64,000 nt of DNA, taken from positions 62,001 to 126,000 of the forward strand of contig NZ_CP016443.1 of NCBI RefSeq assembly GCF_001742165.1, written 5' to 3'. A program made the position numbers and the translations under genes. Position 1 is the stretch's first letter. Every line of letters begins with the position of its first letter. This stretch comes from Burkholderia stabilis (GTDB lineage: Bacteria > Pseudomonadota > Gammaproteobacteria > Burkholderiales > Burkholderiaceae). This document shows, in pieces, positions 26,419 to 34,659 of the stretch. Below the pieces are notes generated by a model. That model was not told where the DNA came from, searched no databases, and saw only the letters and a list, made by a program, of their open reading frames with translations.

Positions 26419-26490
26419 TGGTGCTTCTGGCGCCTGCCATGATGCGCGCCTATAGTGGGCTCACGATGAAACCCGGCAAAGGCGGAAACC

Positions 26491-27207
26491 ATGCAATCGA
26501 CCGTATCGAATCAAAACGCGCCCACGATCCTGCTCGTCGCCGCCTCGCGCGGCCTCGGGCTGGCGATGGCGGAGCAATTCCTGAACAAGGGCTGGAACGT
26601 CACGGGCACCGTGCGTGCAGGATCGGGTCGCACGAAGTTGCACGACCTGGCTGACCGGTTCGACGACCGGCTCGACATCGAGACGCTCGACATCTGCGAG
26701 CCGGCGCAACTGGCCGCGCTGCGCGAGCGCCTGTCGGGCAGGCGTTTCGACATGCTGTTCGTGAATGCGGGAACGACGAACGATCCGAGCGAAACGATCG
26801 GCGAAGTGACGACCGACGAATTCGTGCGCGTGATGATCACGAATGCGCTTGCGCCGATGCGCGTGATCGAGGCGCTGCAGGATCGCGTGACCGAGGACGG
26901 GCTGATCGGTGCGATGTCGTCGGGGCAGGGCAGCGTCGCGAACAACGTCAGCGGGATGCGCGAGGTCTATCGCGGCAGCAAGGCCGCGCTGAACCAGTTC
27001 ATGCGCAGCTTCGCGGCGCGCCAGGCCGGCACGCCGCACGCGATGGCGCTGATGGCGCCCGGCTGGGTACGTACCGAGCTGGGCGGGCCCGATGCGCGCC
27101 TGACGATCGACGAGAGCGTGCCGAGCCTCGTCGACGTGCTGATCGCGAAGCGGGCGCGCCCCGGGCTCGAATATCTCGACTATCTGGGGCGGACGGTGCC
27201 GTGGTGA
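26491..27207 (+). CDS. Short-chain dehydrogenase/reductase
   Basis: This 238-residue SDR has a variant cofactor motif AASRGLG (17-23) and intact catalytic residues: Ser133/134 (AMSSGQGS) and Tyr150-x-x-x-Lys154 (EVYRGSKAAL). It resembles C-factor-like SDRs. The substrate is unknown; it is presumably controlled by the divergent LysR protein. Confidence 0.9.
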   Translation: MQSTVSNQNAPTILLVAASRGLGLAMAEQFLNKGWNVTGTVRAGSGRTKLHDLADRFDDRLDIETLDICEPAQLAALRERLSGRRFDMLFVNAGTTNDPSETIGEVTTDEFVRVMITNALAPMRVIEALQDRVTEDGLIGAMSSGQGSVANNVSGMREVYRGSKAALNQFMRSFAARQAGTPHAMALMAPGWVRTELGGPDARLTIDESVPSLVDVLIAKRARPGLEYLDYLGRTVPW

Positions 27208-27322
27208 GCCGGTGTCGCAAAGGTTTGCCGTGCTCGGCAGCATGCCCGTGACTGACGTTGTGCACGCAACGATTTGGCGGAGCGACGACATGCTGCTCGC
27301 TGCATCGCACAACCGACCGCGC

Positions 27323-27352
27323 TTGACACGGGCGCGCTGCCCGCCGTAAATT
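27323..27352 (+). promoter_or_regulatory. Sigma-70 promoter of the glp-like operon
   Basis: TTGACA (27323-27328), an 18-nt spacer and TAAATT (27347-27352) form a near-consensus promoter about 105 bp before the MFS start codon. Transcription would start near 27359, just before the leader hairpin. Confidence 0.75.
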
Positions 27353-27371
27353 GCGCTGGCAGATCTAGATA

Positions 27372-27396
27372 AGAGACTATCTGTAAGATGGTCTCT
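27372..27396 (+). promoter_or_regulatory. Leader hairpin/operator before the glp-like operon
   Basis: An 11-bp stem (one U-G pair) closes a 3-nt GTA loop: left arm 27372-27382, right arm 27386-27396. It begins about 13 nt after the predicted transcription start. A shorter, mutually exclusive hairpin (AGATA 27367-27371 with TATCT 27378-27382) uses the same left-arm bases as its loop. No U-run follows. It may be a DNA operator or an RNA element read by the GlpP-like protein encoded in the operon. Confidence 0.6.
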
Positions 27397-27458
27397 CCAT
27401 GCGTCGATCGCATCTGCAATGTCGAGCCTCTTACAGAACAAATATACGGAGGCCGATT

Positions 27459-28919
27459 GTGCGAACGATCGCGGTCAAGCTTCATGGCATTGAAGACGTC
27501 ATCTCCTTTCTCGACTCTCGCCCCGGTATCGCGGGCAGGGCGGGGCTCGTCTGGTGGCTGTCGCTCGGCGGGCTGTTTCTCGATGCATTTTCCAACTCGG
27601 CATTGAGCGCCGGCCTCGGGCCGATGACGCGCGAATTGCATCTGTCGGCCGCGCAGGTCGCGTGGATGACGTCGTTCGCATCGTGGGTCGCGATCGCGTT
27701 CAACCCGATCGGCGGCTGGATGGCCGACCGCTGGGGGCGCGTGCGGCCGCTGATCGCCGCGAAGCTGCTGTCGGTGATCGGTGCATTGCTGGTGGTGTTC
27801 GCGCCGGATTTCAATACGATTCTCGCTGGCCGCTTCTTCGTCGGGATGGCATACGGGATCGACTTCGCGATCGCGATGGCGATGCTCGCGGAGTTCACGC
27901 CCGGCCGCCTGAAAAGCCGCCTCAATACCTGGCAGGGCATGTGGTACACGGCCGTCTGCCTGAACCTGCTGCTCGCGTTGCTGTTCCATGCGTGGCAGGT
28001 CGGCGATTCGATCTGGCGCTACTCGGTGGCGGCCACCGCAGTGTTCGGCGTCGCGATCCTCGCGCTGCAATGCGCGTTCCTCGTCGAAAGCCCGATCTGG
28101 CTCGCGCGCAAGGAGCGGCTCGACGACGCGGCGCGCGCGATGACGCGCATCTACGGGCAGGCGTTCGCCGCAGCGCCCGCGCATGAACGTACGCCGATCG
28201 TTAATCCCGCCACGCGCGGCCTCGCGAACGTGTTGCTGATCTTCCGCGGCGTCTACCTGCCGCGCACGATCCTCGCCGCGACCGTGCAGATCGGCCAGTC
28301 GATCGAATACTTCGCGATCGGCTGGTATCTGCCGCTCATCAGCGCCGCACTGTTCGGCACGGACTTCGTCTATGCGACGCTCGGCGCGCTCGTGTTCAAC
28401 CTGTTCGGGATCGTCGGCGGCTTCTCGTCGTCGACGGTCGGCCGTCGCATCGGCCTGCGCCGCGCGTCGGCGATCGGTTTCGCGGCGGTCTGCGCGATGC
28501 TGGTCGTGCTCGGGCTGTTCCATGCGCGCATGCCGCTATGGCTGTCGGTCGTCGTGCCGTCGCTGTTCATCCTGTTCCACTCGGCCGGCCCCGGCGCGAA
28601 CGGCAAGAGCCTGTCGTCGCTGTCGTTTCGCGGCGAGTTGCGCGCGGGCGCGAACGGCATCGTCGGCGCGCTCGGCTCCATCGGCGCGGCGCTCGGCCTG
28701 CTGGTGTTTCCGCTGTTTCGCGCGCGCTACGGCCTCGAACACACGTTCCTGATTCTCGCGGTCGTGCCGTGCGTCGCGAGCGCGATCTGCTTCGCGATCC
28801 GCTGGGACCCGACGCGCACGACGATCAATCCCGACAACGAACCCGACGCGCCGCACTTCGACGACGCGCGCGCCACGTCGGCCTTCCTGAAACCCGCCAT
28901 CGAGAAAACGCAGCGATGA
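27459..28919 (+). CDS. MFS transporter
   Basis: This 486-residue transporter has about 12 membrane segments. GGWMADRWGRVRPLIA is the conserved loop 2-3 motif, and ESPIWLARKERLDDA resembles the central loop of sugar/organic-acid-type porters. The GTG start is chosen for its strong ACGGAGG 6 nt upstream; an ATG 20 codons earlier lies inside the leader hairpin region and lacks an SD. It is first in a seven-gene operon and overlaps the kinase gene by ATGA. It probably imports the pathway's substrate. Confidence 0.9.
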   Translation: MRTIAVKLHGIEDVISFLDSRPGIAGRAGLVWWLSLGGLFLDAFSNSALSAGLGPMTRELHLSAAQVAWMTSFASWVAIAFNPIGGWMADRWGRVRPLIAAKLLSVIGALLVVFAPDFNTILAGRFFVGMAYGIDFAIAMAMLAEFTPGRLKSRLNTWQGMWYTAVCLNLLLALLFHAWQVGDSIWRYSVAATAVFGVAILALQCAFLVESPIWLARKERLDDAARAMTRIYGQAFAAAPAHERTPIVNPATRGLANVLLIFRGVYLPRTILAATVQIGQSIEYFAIGWYLPLISAALFGTDFVYATLGALVFNLFGIVGGFSSSTVGRRIGLRRASAIGFAAVCAMLVVLGLFHARMPLWLSVVVPSLFILFHSAGPGANGKSLSSLSFRGELRAGANGIVGALGSIGAALGLLVFPLFRARYGLEHTFLILAVVPCVASAICFAIRWDPTRTTINPDNEPDAPHFDDARATSAFLKPAIEKTQR

Positions 28920-30457
28920 CCGATTCCCGAAACGCCATTCTTGCAATCGACGAAGGCACGTCCGGCACGCGTGCCGCGATCGTCGATGCGAGCGGGCACG
29001 TATCGTGCCTCGAATACCTGCCGCTGTCGGTCGAGAGCCCGCAGCCGGGTGTCGTCGAACAGGACGCGAACGCGATCCTCGACAAGACGCTCGCGGTCTG
29101 CCGCGCGACGCTCGCGCAGGCACACGCGCAGCACGTGCGCATCGTCGCGCTGGCGCTCGCGACGCAGCGGGCTACCGCCGTGCTGTGGGACACGCGGACC
29201 GGGCGCGCGCTCGTGCCCGCGATGGTCTGGCAGGACACGCGGCATGCGGCCGAGCTCGACCGTCTCGCCGCCGACTGGGATCACGTGCTCGTGCCGAAGG
29301 TCGGCCGGCCGGCGGGCGTGCGCTCGCCGTACTTGTGGGCCGTGCACCAGATGCGCGCGTCGCAGGCGGTCGCCGACGTGCATCGTGCGGGATGCCTCGC
29401 GTTCGGCACGATCGACACGTGGCTGCTGTGGCATCTGTCTGATGCGCGCGAGTGCGTGACGACGCCGACCCATGCGACATCGGCGAGCGCGTACCTGCTC
29501 GGCGAGCATCGCTACTTCGACCCGTGGCTCGACGCGCTCGGCTTTCCGCGCGAACTGCTGCCCGCGCTGCGCGAGGATGCCGATGCGTTCGGCCGCACGC
29601 GCCGGGACGTGCTCGGCATCGACGTGCCGATCCTCGCGTGCGCGGGCGACCAGTTCGCGGGCGCGGTCGGCCTCGGCTGCGTCGAGCGCGGCCAGGCGAT
29701 GTGCGTGCACGGCACCGGCAGCTTCGTCGACCTGCTGACGGGGACGGCGCGTCCCGACGCCGGATCGCACGCGCAACCCGGTCACGCGCACGACGGCACG
29801 CTTGCGATGACCGCGCGGCGGCACGGCGGCGTGTCGCATTACTCGCTCGAAACCTTCGTCGCGACGACCGGTTCCGCGCTGCGCTGGGTGTGCGAAAAGC
29901 TGCGCTGGTTCGACGATCCCGCGCAGATCAGCGCGCTGGCGGGCACCGTGCGGTCGGCGCGCGGCGTGACCTTCGTGCCTGCGCTCACCGGCCTGCGCGT
30001 GCCGCGGATGGAGCCGAACGCGCGCGCGTTGCTGTCGGGCATTTCGATCGCGACGACGCAGGCCGAAGTCGCGTACGCGGTGCTCGAAGGCATCGCGCAT
30101 TCGGTCGCGTCGTGCATGGAGGCCAACCAGGCCGTGGCGCGGGCCGACGTGTCGGAGCTGATCGTCGGCGGCGGCCTGGCGGGCAGCGACACGCTGCTGC
30201 AGATCCAGGCCGACGTGAGCGGCGTGCCGGTGCGCCGGATGCGCGAAGGCGATCGCGCGAGCCTGCGCGGCGCGGCGTTTCTCGCGGGCGCGTCGGGGCT
30301 GCTGTGGGATTCGCTCGACGCGGCCTGCGCGACGCTCGTCACCGACGCTGTCTTCGAACCCTCGATCGATGCGGACTGCCGGCAGCGCCGGCGCGCGGCC
30401 TGGCATGCGCGGATCGCGTCCGAGCTCGCGCACGCGGCCGATTTTGCTCACGCGTAA
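28916..30457 (+). CDS. FGGY-family carbohydrate kinase (glycerol-kinase-like)
   Basis: The 513 residues have the ATPase core motif ILAIDEGTSGTRAAIVD at the N-terminus and GTGSFVDLLTG in the second domain. The family phosphorylates glycerol, xylulose, erythritol and similar polyols. QATQRATAVLWDTRTGRALVPAMVWQDTR-like sequence around residues 80-110 is glycerol-kinase-like but not identical to canonical GlpK, so the polyol may differ. It lies between the transporter (ATGA overlap) and GlpD (18-bp gap), so its phosphorylated product probably feeds GlpD. Confidence 0.9.
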   Translation: MTDSRNAILAIDEGTSGTRAAIVDASGHVSCLEYLPLSVESPQPGVVEQDANAILDKTLAVCRATLAQAHAQHVRIVALALATQRATAVLWDTRTGRALVPAMVWQDTRHAAELDRLAADWDHVLVPKVGRPAGVRSPYLWAVHQMRASQAVADVHRAGCLAFGTIDTWLLWHLSDARECVTTPTHATSASAYLLGEHRYFDPWLDALGFPRELLPALREDADAFGRTRRDVLGIDVPILACAGDQFAGAVGLGCVERGQAMCVHGTGSFVDLLTGTARPDAGSHAQPGHAHDGTLAMTARRHGGVSHYSLETFVATTGSALRWVCEKLRWFDDPAQISALAGTVRSARGVTFVPALTGLRVPRMEPNARALLSGISIATTQAEVAYAVLEGIAHSVASCMEANQAVARADVSELIVGGGLAGSDTLLQIQADVSGVPVRRMREGDRASLRGAAFLAGASGLLWDSLDAACATLVTDAVFEPSIDADCRQRRRAAWHARIASELAHAADFAHA

Positions 30458-30475
30458 GCACGGAGAACGACCAGC

Positions 30476-32155
30476 ATGATGTTTTTGCCATCCAGAAAAC
30501 CGAAGACGGACCGTGCCGGCATGACGGGCACCGAGCCGTTGCGCGTGAACCGCGACGAGCACCTGGCGCGACTCGAGACGGACACGTTCGACGTGCTGAT
30601 CGTGGGCGGCGGCGTGACGGGCGCGTACGCGGCGTTCGATGCGAGCCTGCGCGGGTTGCGCGTCGCGCTCGTCGAGAAGAGCGATTTCGCGTCGGGCACG
30701 TCGTCGAAATCGTCGAAGATGGTGCACGGCGGGCTGCGTTATATCGAGCAGGGCAATCTCGGGCTCGTGCGCCATTCGCTGCTCGAGCGGCAGCGGCTGC
30801 GGCGCAACGCGCGCCATCTCGTGCAACGGTTGCCGTTCCTGTTCCCGGTGATGGAGCGCGAAGGCGTGTTCGACCGGCGTCTCGCGAAAGCCTTCGAAAG
30901 CCTGCTGTGGACCTACGACATCGCCGGCGGCTGGCGCGAGGGCATCCTGCACCAGAAGCTGACGAAGGCCGAGGTGCTGTCGCATTGCCCGACCTTCAAC
31001 GAAACGTACCTGACGGGCGGCTTCATGTATTTCGACGCGCGCGTCGACGATGCGCGCCTGACGCTGAACCTCGTGCGCACGGCCGCGTTCCACGGCGCGG
31101 CGGTGGCGAACCACGCGCGCGTGGTCGAGCTGACGCGCGACGGCCACGGCAAGGTCGACGGTGCGATCGTGCATGCCGACGGCCGCGAGCGGCGCGTGCG
31201 CGCACGCGTGGTCGTGATGGCGACCGGCGTATGGCTGCGCGACTGGACCGGCGCCCGCAAGGGCGACACGTCCGCGTTGCAGGTGCGGCCCGCGAAGGGC
31301 GTGCACGTCGCGATCCCGTGGCTGAAGATCCGCAACGACTGCACGGTGACGATCCCCGTGCCGGGCCGCAACCGGCGCGCGACGATCACGCGCTGGGGCA
31401 ACGTGTCGTATCTCGGCACGACCGACGAGGACTACGACGGCGATCTCGACGACGTGCACTGCACGCGCAAGGAACTCGATTTCCTGCTCGAAGGCGCGCG
31501 CTCCGCGCTGAAAGCCGACCTGAGCGCGGACGACGTGGTCGGCAGCATCGCGGGATGCCGGCCGCTCGTCGGGCCGCCGGGCGGCAAGACGATCGAGATG
31601 AAGCGCAATCACGAGATCCATGTCGCGCCCGACGGGCTCGTGACGATCGTCGGCGGCAAGCTGACGACGTCGCGGCACATGGCCGAGCAGACGATCGACA
31701 CGGTCGGCAAGCTGCTCGGCCGCCATACGCGCTGCCGCACCAAATCGGCATACCTGCTCGGTGCGGCCGGCTACGACCCGCAGGCGATCGTCGCATCGGG
31801 CGGGCTCGCCGCGCATCTCGGCGAACGCTACGGTACCGAAGCGCGCTTCGTCGGCGATCTCGCCGATGCGACGCCGTCGCTGCTCGTGCCGATCGTCGAA
31901 GGGCTGCCGTACAGCGAAGCGGAAGTGCTCTATGCGGTGCGTCACGAATTCGCACGCAGCGTCGACGACGTGCTGTCGCGCCGCACACGCGCGCGGCTGA
32001 TGGCGCGTGACGCATCGGCGCGCGCGGCGCCGCGCGTCGGCGCCATCCTCAAGACGGAGCTCGGCTTGTCCGATGCGACCGTCGCCAGCCAGGTGCGCGA
32101 CTACGTCGCCGCCGTCGCACTCGAAAAATCCATCCTCATGGGAGATAACGGATGA
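30476..32155 (+). CDS. glpD: FAD-dependent glycerol-3-phosphate dehydrogenase
   Basis: The 559 residues have the dinucleotide fold VLIVGGGVTGAYAAFDASLRGLRVALVEK (FAD, Gly44-Gly49), GTSSKSSKMVHGGLRYIEQGNLGLV and the C-terminal helical domain of GlpD. It oxidises sn-glycerol-3-phosphate to DHAP at the membrane and passes electrons to quinone. Because this operon also holds a specialised kinase and an AGPS-like flavoenzyme, it may be a second, pathway-specific GlpD. It overlaps the next gene by ATGA. Confidence 0.93.
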   Translation: MMFLPSRKPKTDRAGMTGTEPLRVNRDEHLARLETDTFDVLIVGGGVTGAYAAFDASLRGLRVALVEKSDFASGTSSKSSKMVHGGLRYIEQGNLGLVRHSLLERQRLRRNARHLVQRLPFLFPVMEREGVFDRRLAKAFESLLWTYDIAGGWREGILHQKLTKAEVLSHCPTFNETYLTGGFMYFDARVDDARLTLNLVRTAAFHGAAVANHARVVELTRDGHGKVDGAIVHADGRERRVRARVVVMATGVWLRDWTGARKGDTSALQVRPAKGVHVAIPWLKIRNDCTVTIPVPGRNRRATITRWGNVSYLGTTDEDYDGDLDDVHCTRKELDFLLEGARSALKADLSADDVVGSIAGCRPLVGPPGGKTIEMKRNHEIHVAPDGLVTIVGGKLTTSRHMAEQTIDTVGKLLGRHTRCRTKSAYLLGAAGYDPQAIVASGGLAAHLGERYGTEARFVGDLADATPSLLVPIVEGLPYSEAEVLYAVRHEFARSVDDVLSRRTRARLMARDASARAAPRVGAILKTELGLSDATVASQVRDYVAAVALEKSILMGDNG

Positions 32156-33714
32156 TCAGCAAGGAAGCCATCAAGCGCGGCTACAACCGCGGCAACTACG
32201 TCGTCGGCGCGCATACGCCGCCGCATTATTCGCTGAATCTGCCGGCGGCAGGCTGCACGCCCGCCGAAGCGGGCATGCAGCGCGCGCCGGTCGAGGTATC
32301 GTCGCAGCAGGTCGACGCGTTGCGCGCGGTGGCCGACGAAGTGCTCACGCAACCGGCCGACGTCGTCGCGTGGACGCGTGACTGGTGGGCCGCGTCGATG
32401 GTCGCCGAGACGGCCGGCCGGCCCGCGACGCCACATGCGGTGATCGTGCGCGTGTCGACGGTCGAACAGGTGCAGGCCGTGATGCGCATCGCGCACGCGG
32501 CGACGATTCCGGTGACGGCGTCGGCCGGCCGAAGCAACGTGACGGGCGCGGCGTTGCCCGTGCGCGGCGGCATCGTGCTCGACGTGTGCGGGCTGAACCG
32601 GCTCATCGGCGTCGATGCCGAAAGCCAGATCGTCGACGTCGAAGCCGGGATGTTCGGCGACGTGTTCGAAGAAGCGCTGCAGCGCGAGCACGGACTGACG
32701 ATGGGGCACTGGCCGTCGTCGTTCGGGATCAGCACGGTCGGCGGCTGGATCGCGTGCCGCGGCGCGGGGCAACTGTCGACGCGCTACGGCAAGATCGAGG
32801 ACATGGTGTTCGGGATGGATGTCGTGCTCGCGGACGGCAGCCTGGTGACGCTCGGCGGCTATTCGCGCGCGGCGGTCGGCCCCGATCTGCAGCAGGTGCT
32901 CATCGGCAGCGAAGGCACGCTTGGCATCATCGTGCGCGCGCGCCTGAAGTTGCACCGGCTGCCCGACTACGGCCGCGCGATCGCGTACGGCTTCGATACG
33001 TTCGCGGCCGGCCTCGACGCGTGCCGCGAGATCCTGCAGCGCGGCGCGAACCCGGCCGCGCTGCGGCTCTACGACGCGCTCGAAAGCGGCGTGCAGTTCG
33101 GGCTGCCCGACACGAACGTGCTGCTGATCGCCGACGAAGGCACGCGCGAAATCGTCGACGCGGTGATGGCGATCAGTGCGCGCGTCTGCGACGACGGCGG
33201 CCACACGCTGGACGGCGATGCGATCTTCGAGAAGTGGCTCGACACGCGCTACCTGACCGGCAAGAGCGCGGAAGGCTTCAAGCGCAGCCCGGGCTTCGTC
33301 GCCGATACGCTGGAGATGTGCGGCCGCTGGCGCGACCTCGCGGCGATCTATCGCGACGTGGTGGCCGCGCTGCAGGCCGTGCCGGGCACGCTGGCCGGCT
33401 CGGCGCACCAGTCGCATGCGTATGCCGACGGCGCGTGCCTGTATTTCTCGCTGCGCGGCGACGTCGCGGTGGCCGAGCGGGGAGCATGGTATCGCGCCGC
33501 GTGGGACGCAGCGAACGCGGTGCTGATCCAATACAATGCGACGTTGAGTCATCACCACGGCGTCGGGCTGTTGCGTTCGCCGTACATGCGCGATTCGCTG
33601 GGCACGGCGTTCCCGGTGCTGCAGACGGTGAAGCGCGCGCTCGATCCGAAGCACATCCTCAACCCCGGCAAGCTCGGTCTCGGCGACGAGACGGGCCCGC
33701 ACGTCGACCGGTAA
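32152..33714 (+). CDS. FAD-binding oxidase similar to alkyl-dihydroxyacetone-phosphate synthase (AGPS)
   Basis: This 520-residue VAO-type flavoprotein has an FAD domain with SAGRSNVTGAALPVRGGIVLDVCGLNRLIGVDAES, TMGHWPSSFGISTVGGWIACRGAGQLSTRYGKIEDMV and GSEGTLGIIVRARLKLH. The C-terminal SHHHGVGLLRSPYM (His467-His469) matches the triple His of AGPS, the peroxisomal enzyme that makes ether lipid precursors. D-lactate dehydrogenase relatives lack that His triplet. Sitting between GlpD and GlpP, it may act on an alkyl- or acyl-glycerol phosphate, but direction and substrate are unknown. ATGA overlap upstream. Confidence 0.85.
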   Translation: MISKEAIKRGYNRGNYVVGAHTPPHYSLNLPAAGCTPAEAGMQRAPVEVSSQQVDALRAVADEVLTQPADVVAWTRDWWAASMVAETAGRPATPHAVIVRVSTVEQVQAVMRIAHAATIPVTASAGRSNVTGAALPVRGGIVLDVCGLNRLIGVDAESQIVDVEAGMFGDVFEEALQREHGLTMGHWPSSFGISTVGGWIACRGAGQLSTRYGKIEDMVFGMDVVLADGSLVTLGGYSRAAVGPDLQQVLIGSEGTLGIIVRARLKLHRLPDYGRAIAYGFDTFAAGLDACREILQRGANPAALRLYDALESGVQFGLPDTNVLLIADEGTREIVDAVMAISARVCDDGGHTLDGDAIFEKWLDTRYLTGKSAEGFKRSPGFVADTLEMCGRWRDLAAIYRDVVAALQAVPGTLAGSAHQSHAYADGACLYFSLRGDVAVAERGAWYRAAWDAANAVLIQYNATLSHHHGVGLLRSPYMRDSLGTAFPVLQTVKRALDPKHILNPGKLGLGDETGPHVDR

Positions 33715-33719
33715 ACGTC

Positions 33720-34295
33720 ATGGACAAGTCGCTGGGCGCGCGTCTCGCCCGTCATCCCGTCATCGCCACGCTGTACGGCGCCGAGCAGGCCGACAGCTTC
33801 ATCGACAGCGAGGCGGAGGTCGGCATCGTCGCGAACGTCGACCTGCGCCGGCTGCAGGCGGTGGTCGCGGCGCTCGCCCGGGCCGGCAAGTTCGTGATCG
33901 TCAACATCGACAGCTGCGATGGGCTGTCGCAGGACAAGGGCGGCGTCGAATATCTGGCCGATATCGGCGTCGCGAGCCTCGTGTCGACGCGCGTCGCGAC
34001 GATCCAGCGTGCGAACCGCGCGGGGCTCATCACGATGCAGAAGGTGTTCGTGACCGACCGCTCGACGTGGCCGCGCAGCATGAAGGCGATCGAGCAGAGC
34101 GATCCGAACCTCGTGCAGCTGATGCCCGCGCCGATGCTCGCGCACCTGAGCGAAGCCGACCGGCAGGCGCTGCCGCCGATCGTGGCATCCGGCTTCGTCG
34201 GTAACGCGGACGACGTGCGCAGCGCGCGGCGGCACGGCGCGCTCGCGGTGTCGACGAGCGACCGCGCGTGGTGGAATTTCGACCCGTCGTCGTGA
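33720..34295 (+). CDS. glpP: Glycerol-3-phosphate-responsive antiterminator (GlpP family)
   Basis: The 191-residue protein has the TIM-barrel-like GlpP sequence: PVIATLYG, VNIDSCDGLSQDKGGVEYLADIGVASLVSTRVATIQRANRAGLITMQKVFVTDRS and LMPAPML. In Bacillus subtilis GlpP binds G3P and the leader of glpD mRNA to prevent termination. A copy inside a proteobacterial catabolic operon with a hairpin in its leader suggests autogenous control by the product of the kinase. It starts 5 bp after the AGPS-like gene. Confidence 0.85.
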   Translation: MDKSLGARLARHPVIATLYGAEQADSFIDSEAEVGIVANVDLRRLQAVVAALARAGKFVIVNIDSCDGLSQDKGGVEYLADIGVASLVSTRVATIQRANRAGLITMQKVFVTDRSTWPRSMKAIEQSDPNLVQLMPAPMLAHLSEADRQALPPIVASGFVGNADDVRSARRHGALAVSTSDRAWWNFDPSS

Positions 34296-34323
34296 CGGGT
34301 TCCCGTCGAACATGGAGCGCAGC

Positions 34324-34659
34324 ATGAACGAACCCTACCTGCAGGTCATCGCACATTACTTCGCGAAGCCCGGCAACGGCGACCGCGTGATCGAACTGCT
34401 CGCCGAGCTCGCGCCGGCGACGCGCGCCGAGCCGAAGAACCTCGACTACGCTTATTTCCGGTCGCCGGACGATCCCGACCATATCCTGATCCTCGAACGG
34501 TACAGCGACGCGGACGGCCTCGACGTGCATCGGGAAACGCCGCATTTCCAGCGGATCGGTGTCGGGGCGATCATTCCGTTGCTCGATCGCCGCGACGTGT
34601 CGCGCTACATGGTGCAGCCGGACACCGGCACGGCGACGCCACCGGGAGGCACCCGATGA
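34324..34659 (+). CDS. ABM-fold (antibiotic biosynthesis monooxygenase-like) protein
   Basis: The 111-residue dimeric alpha-beta barrel protein (VIAHYFAKPGNGDRVIELLAELAPATRAEPKNLDYAYFRSPDDPDHILILERYSD) resembles putative quinol or haem-related monooxygenases of the YgiN type. Ligand and reaction are unknown. The second ATG (GGAG 6 nt upstream) is taken as the start. It overlaps the iron alcohol dehydrogenase by ATGA. Confidence 0.8.
   Translation: MNEPYLQVIAHYFAKPGNGDRVIELLAELAPATRAEPKNLDYAYFRSPDDPDHILILERYSDADGLDVHRETPHFQRIGVGAIIPLLDRRDVSRYMVQPDTGTATPPGGTR

Noticed and set aside
23329..26442. Very long plus-strand open frame across the LysR and SDR genes
   Set aside because: It is a GC-driven antisense frame: rich in Arg and without domains, while the other frames encode clear LysR, SDR and NCS2 proteins.
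23584..27207. Two adjacent LysR/SDR pairs as a tandem duplication
   Set aside because: The two LysR proteins have different N-termini and the SDRs differ in cofactor and active-site motifs, so they are independent modules.
28727..31945. Very long minus-strand open frame opposite the glp-like operon
   Set aside because: It mirrors the kinase and glpD genes, has low-complexity Arg/Ala/His composition and no domain.
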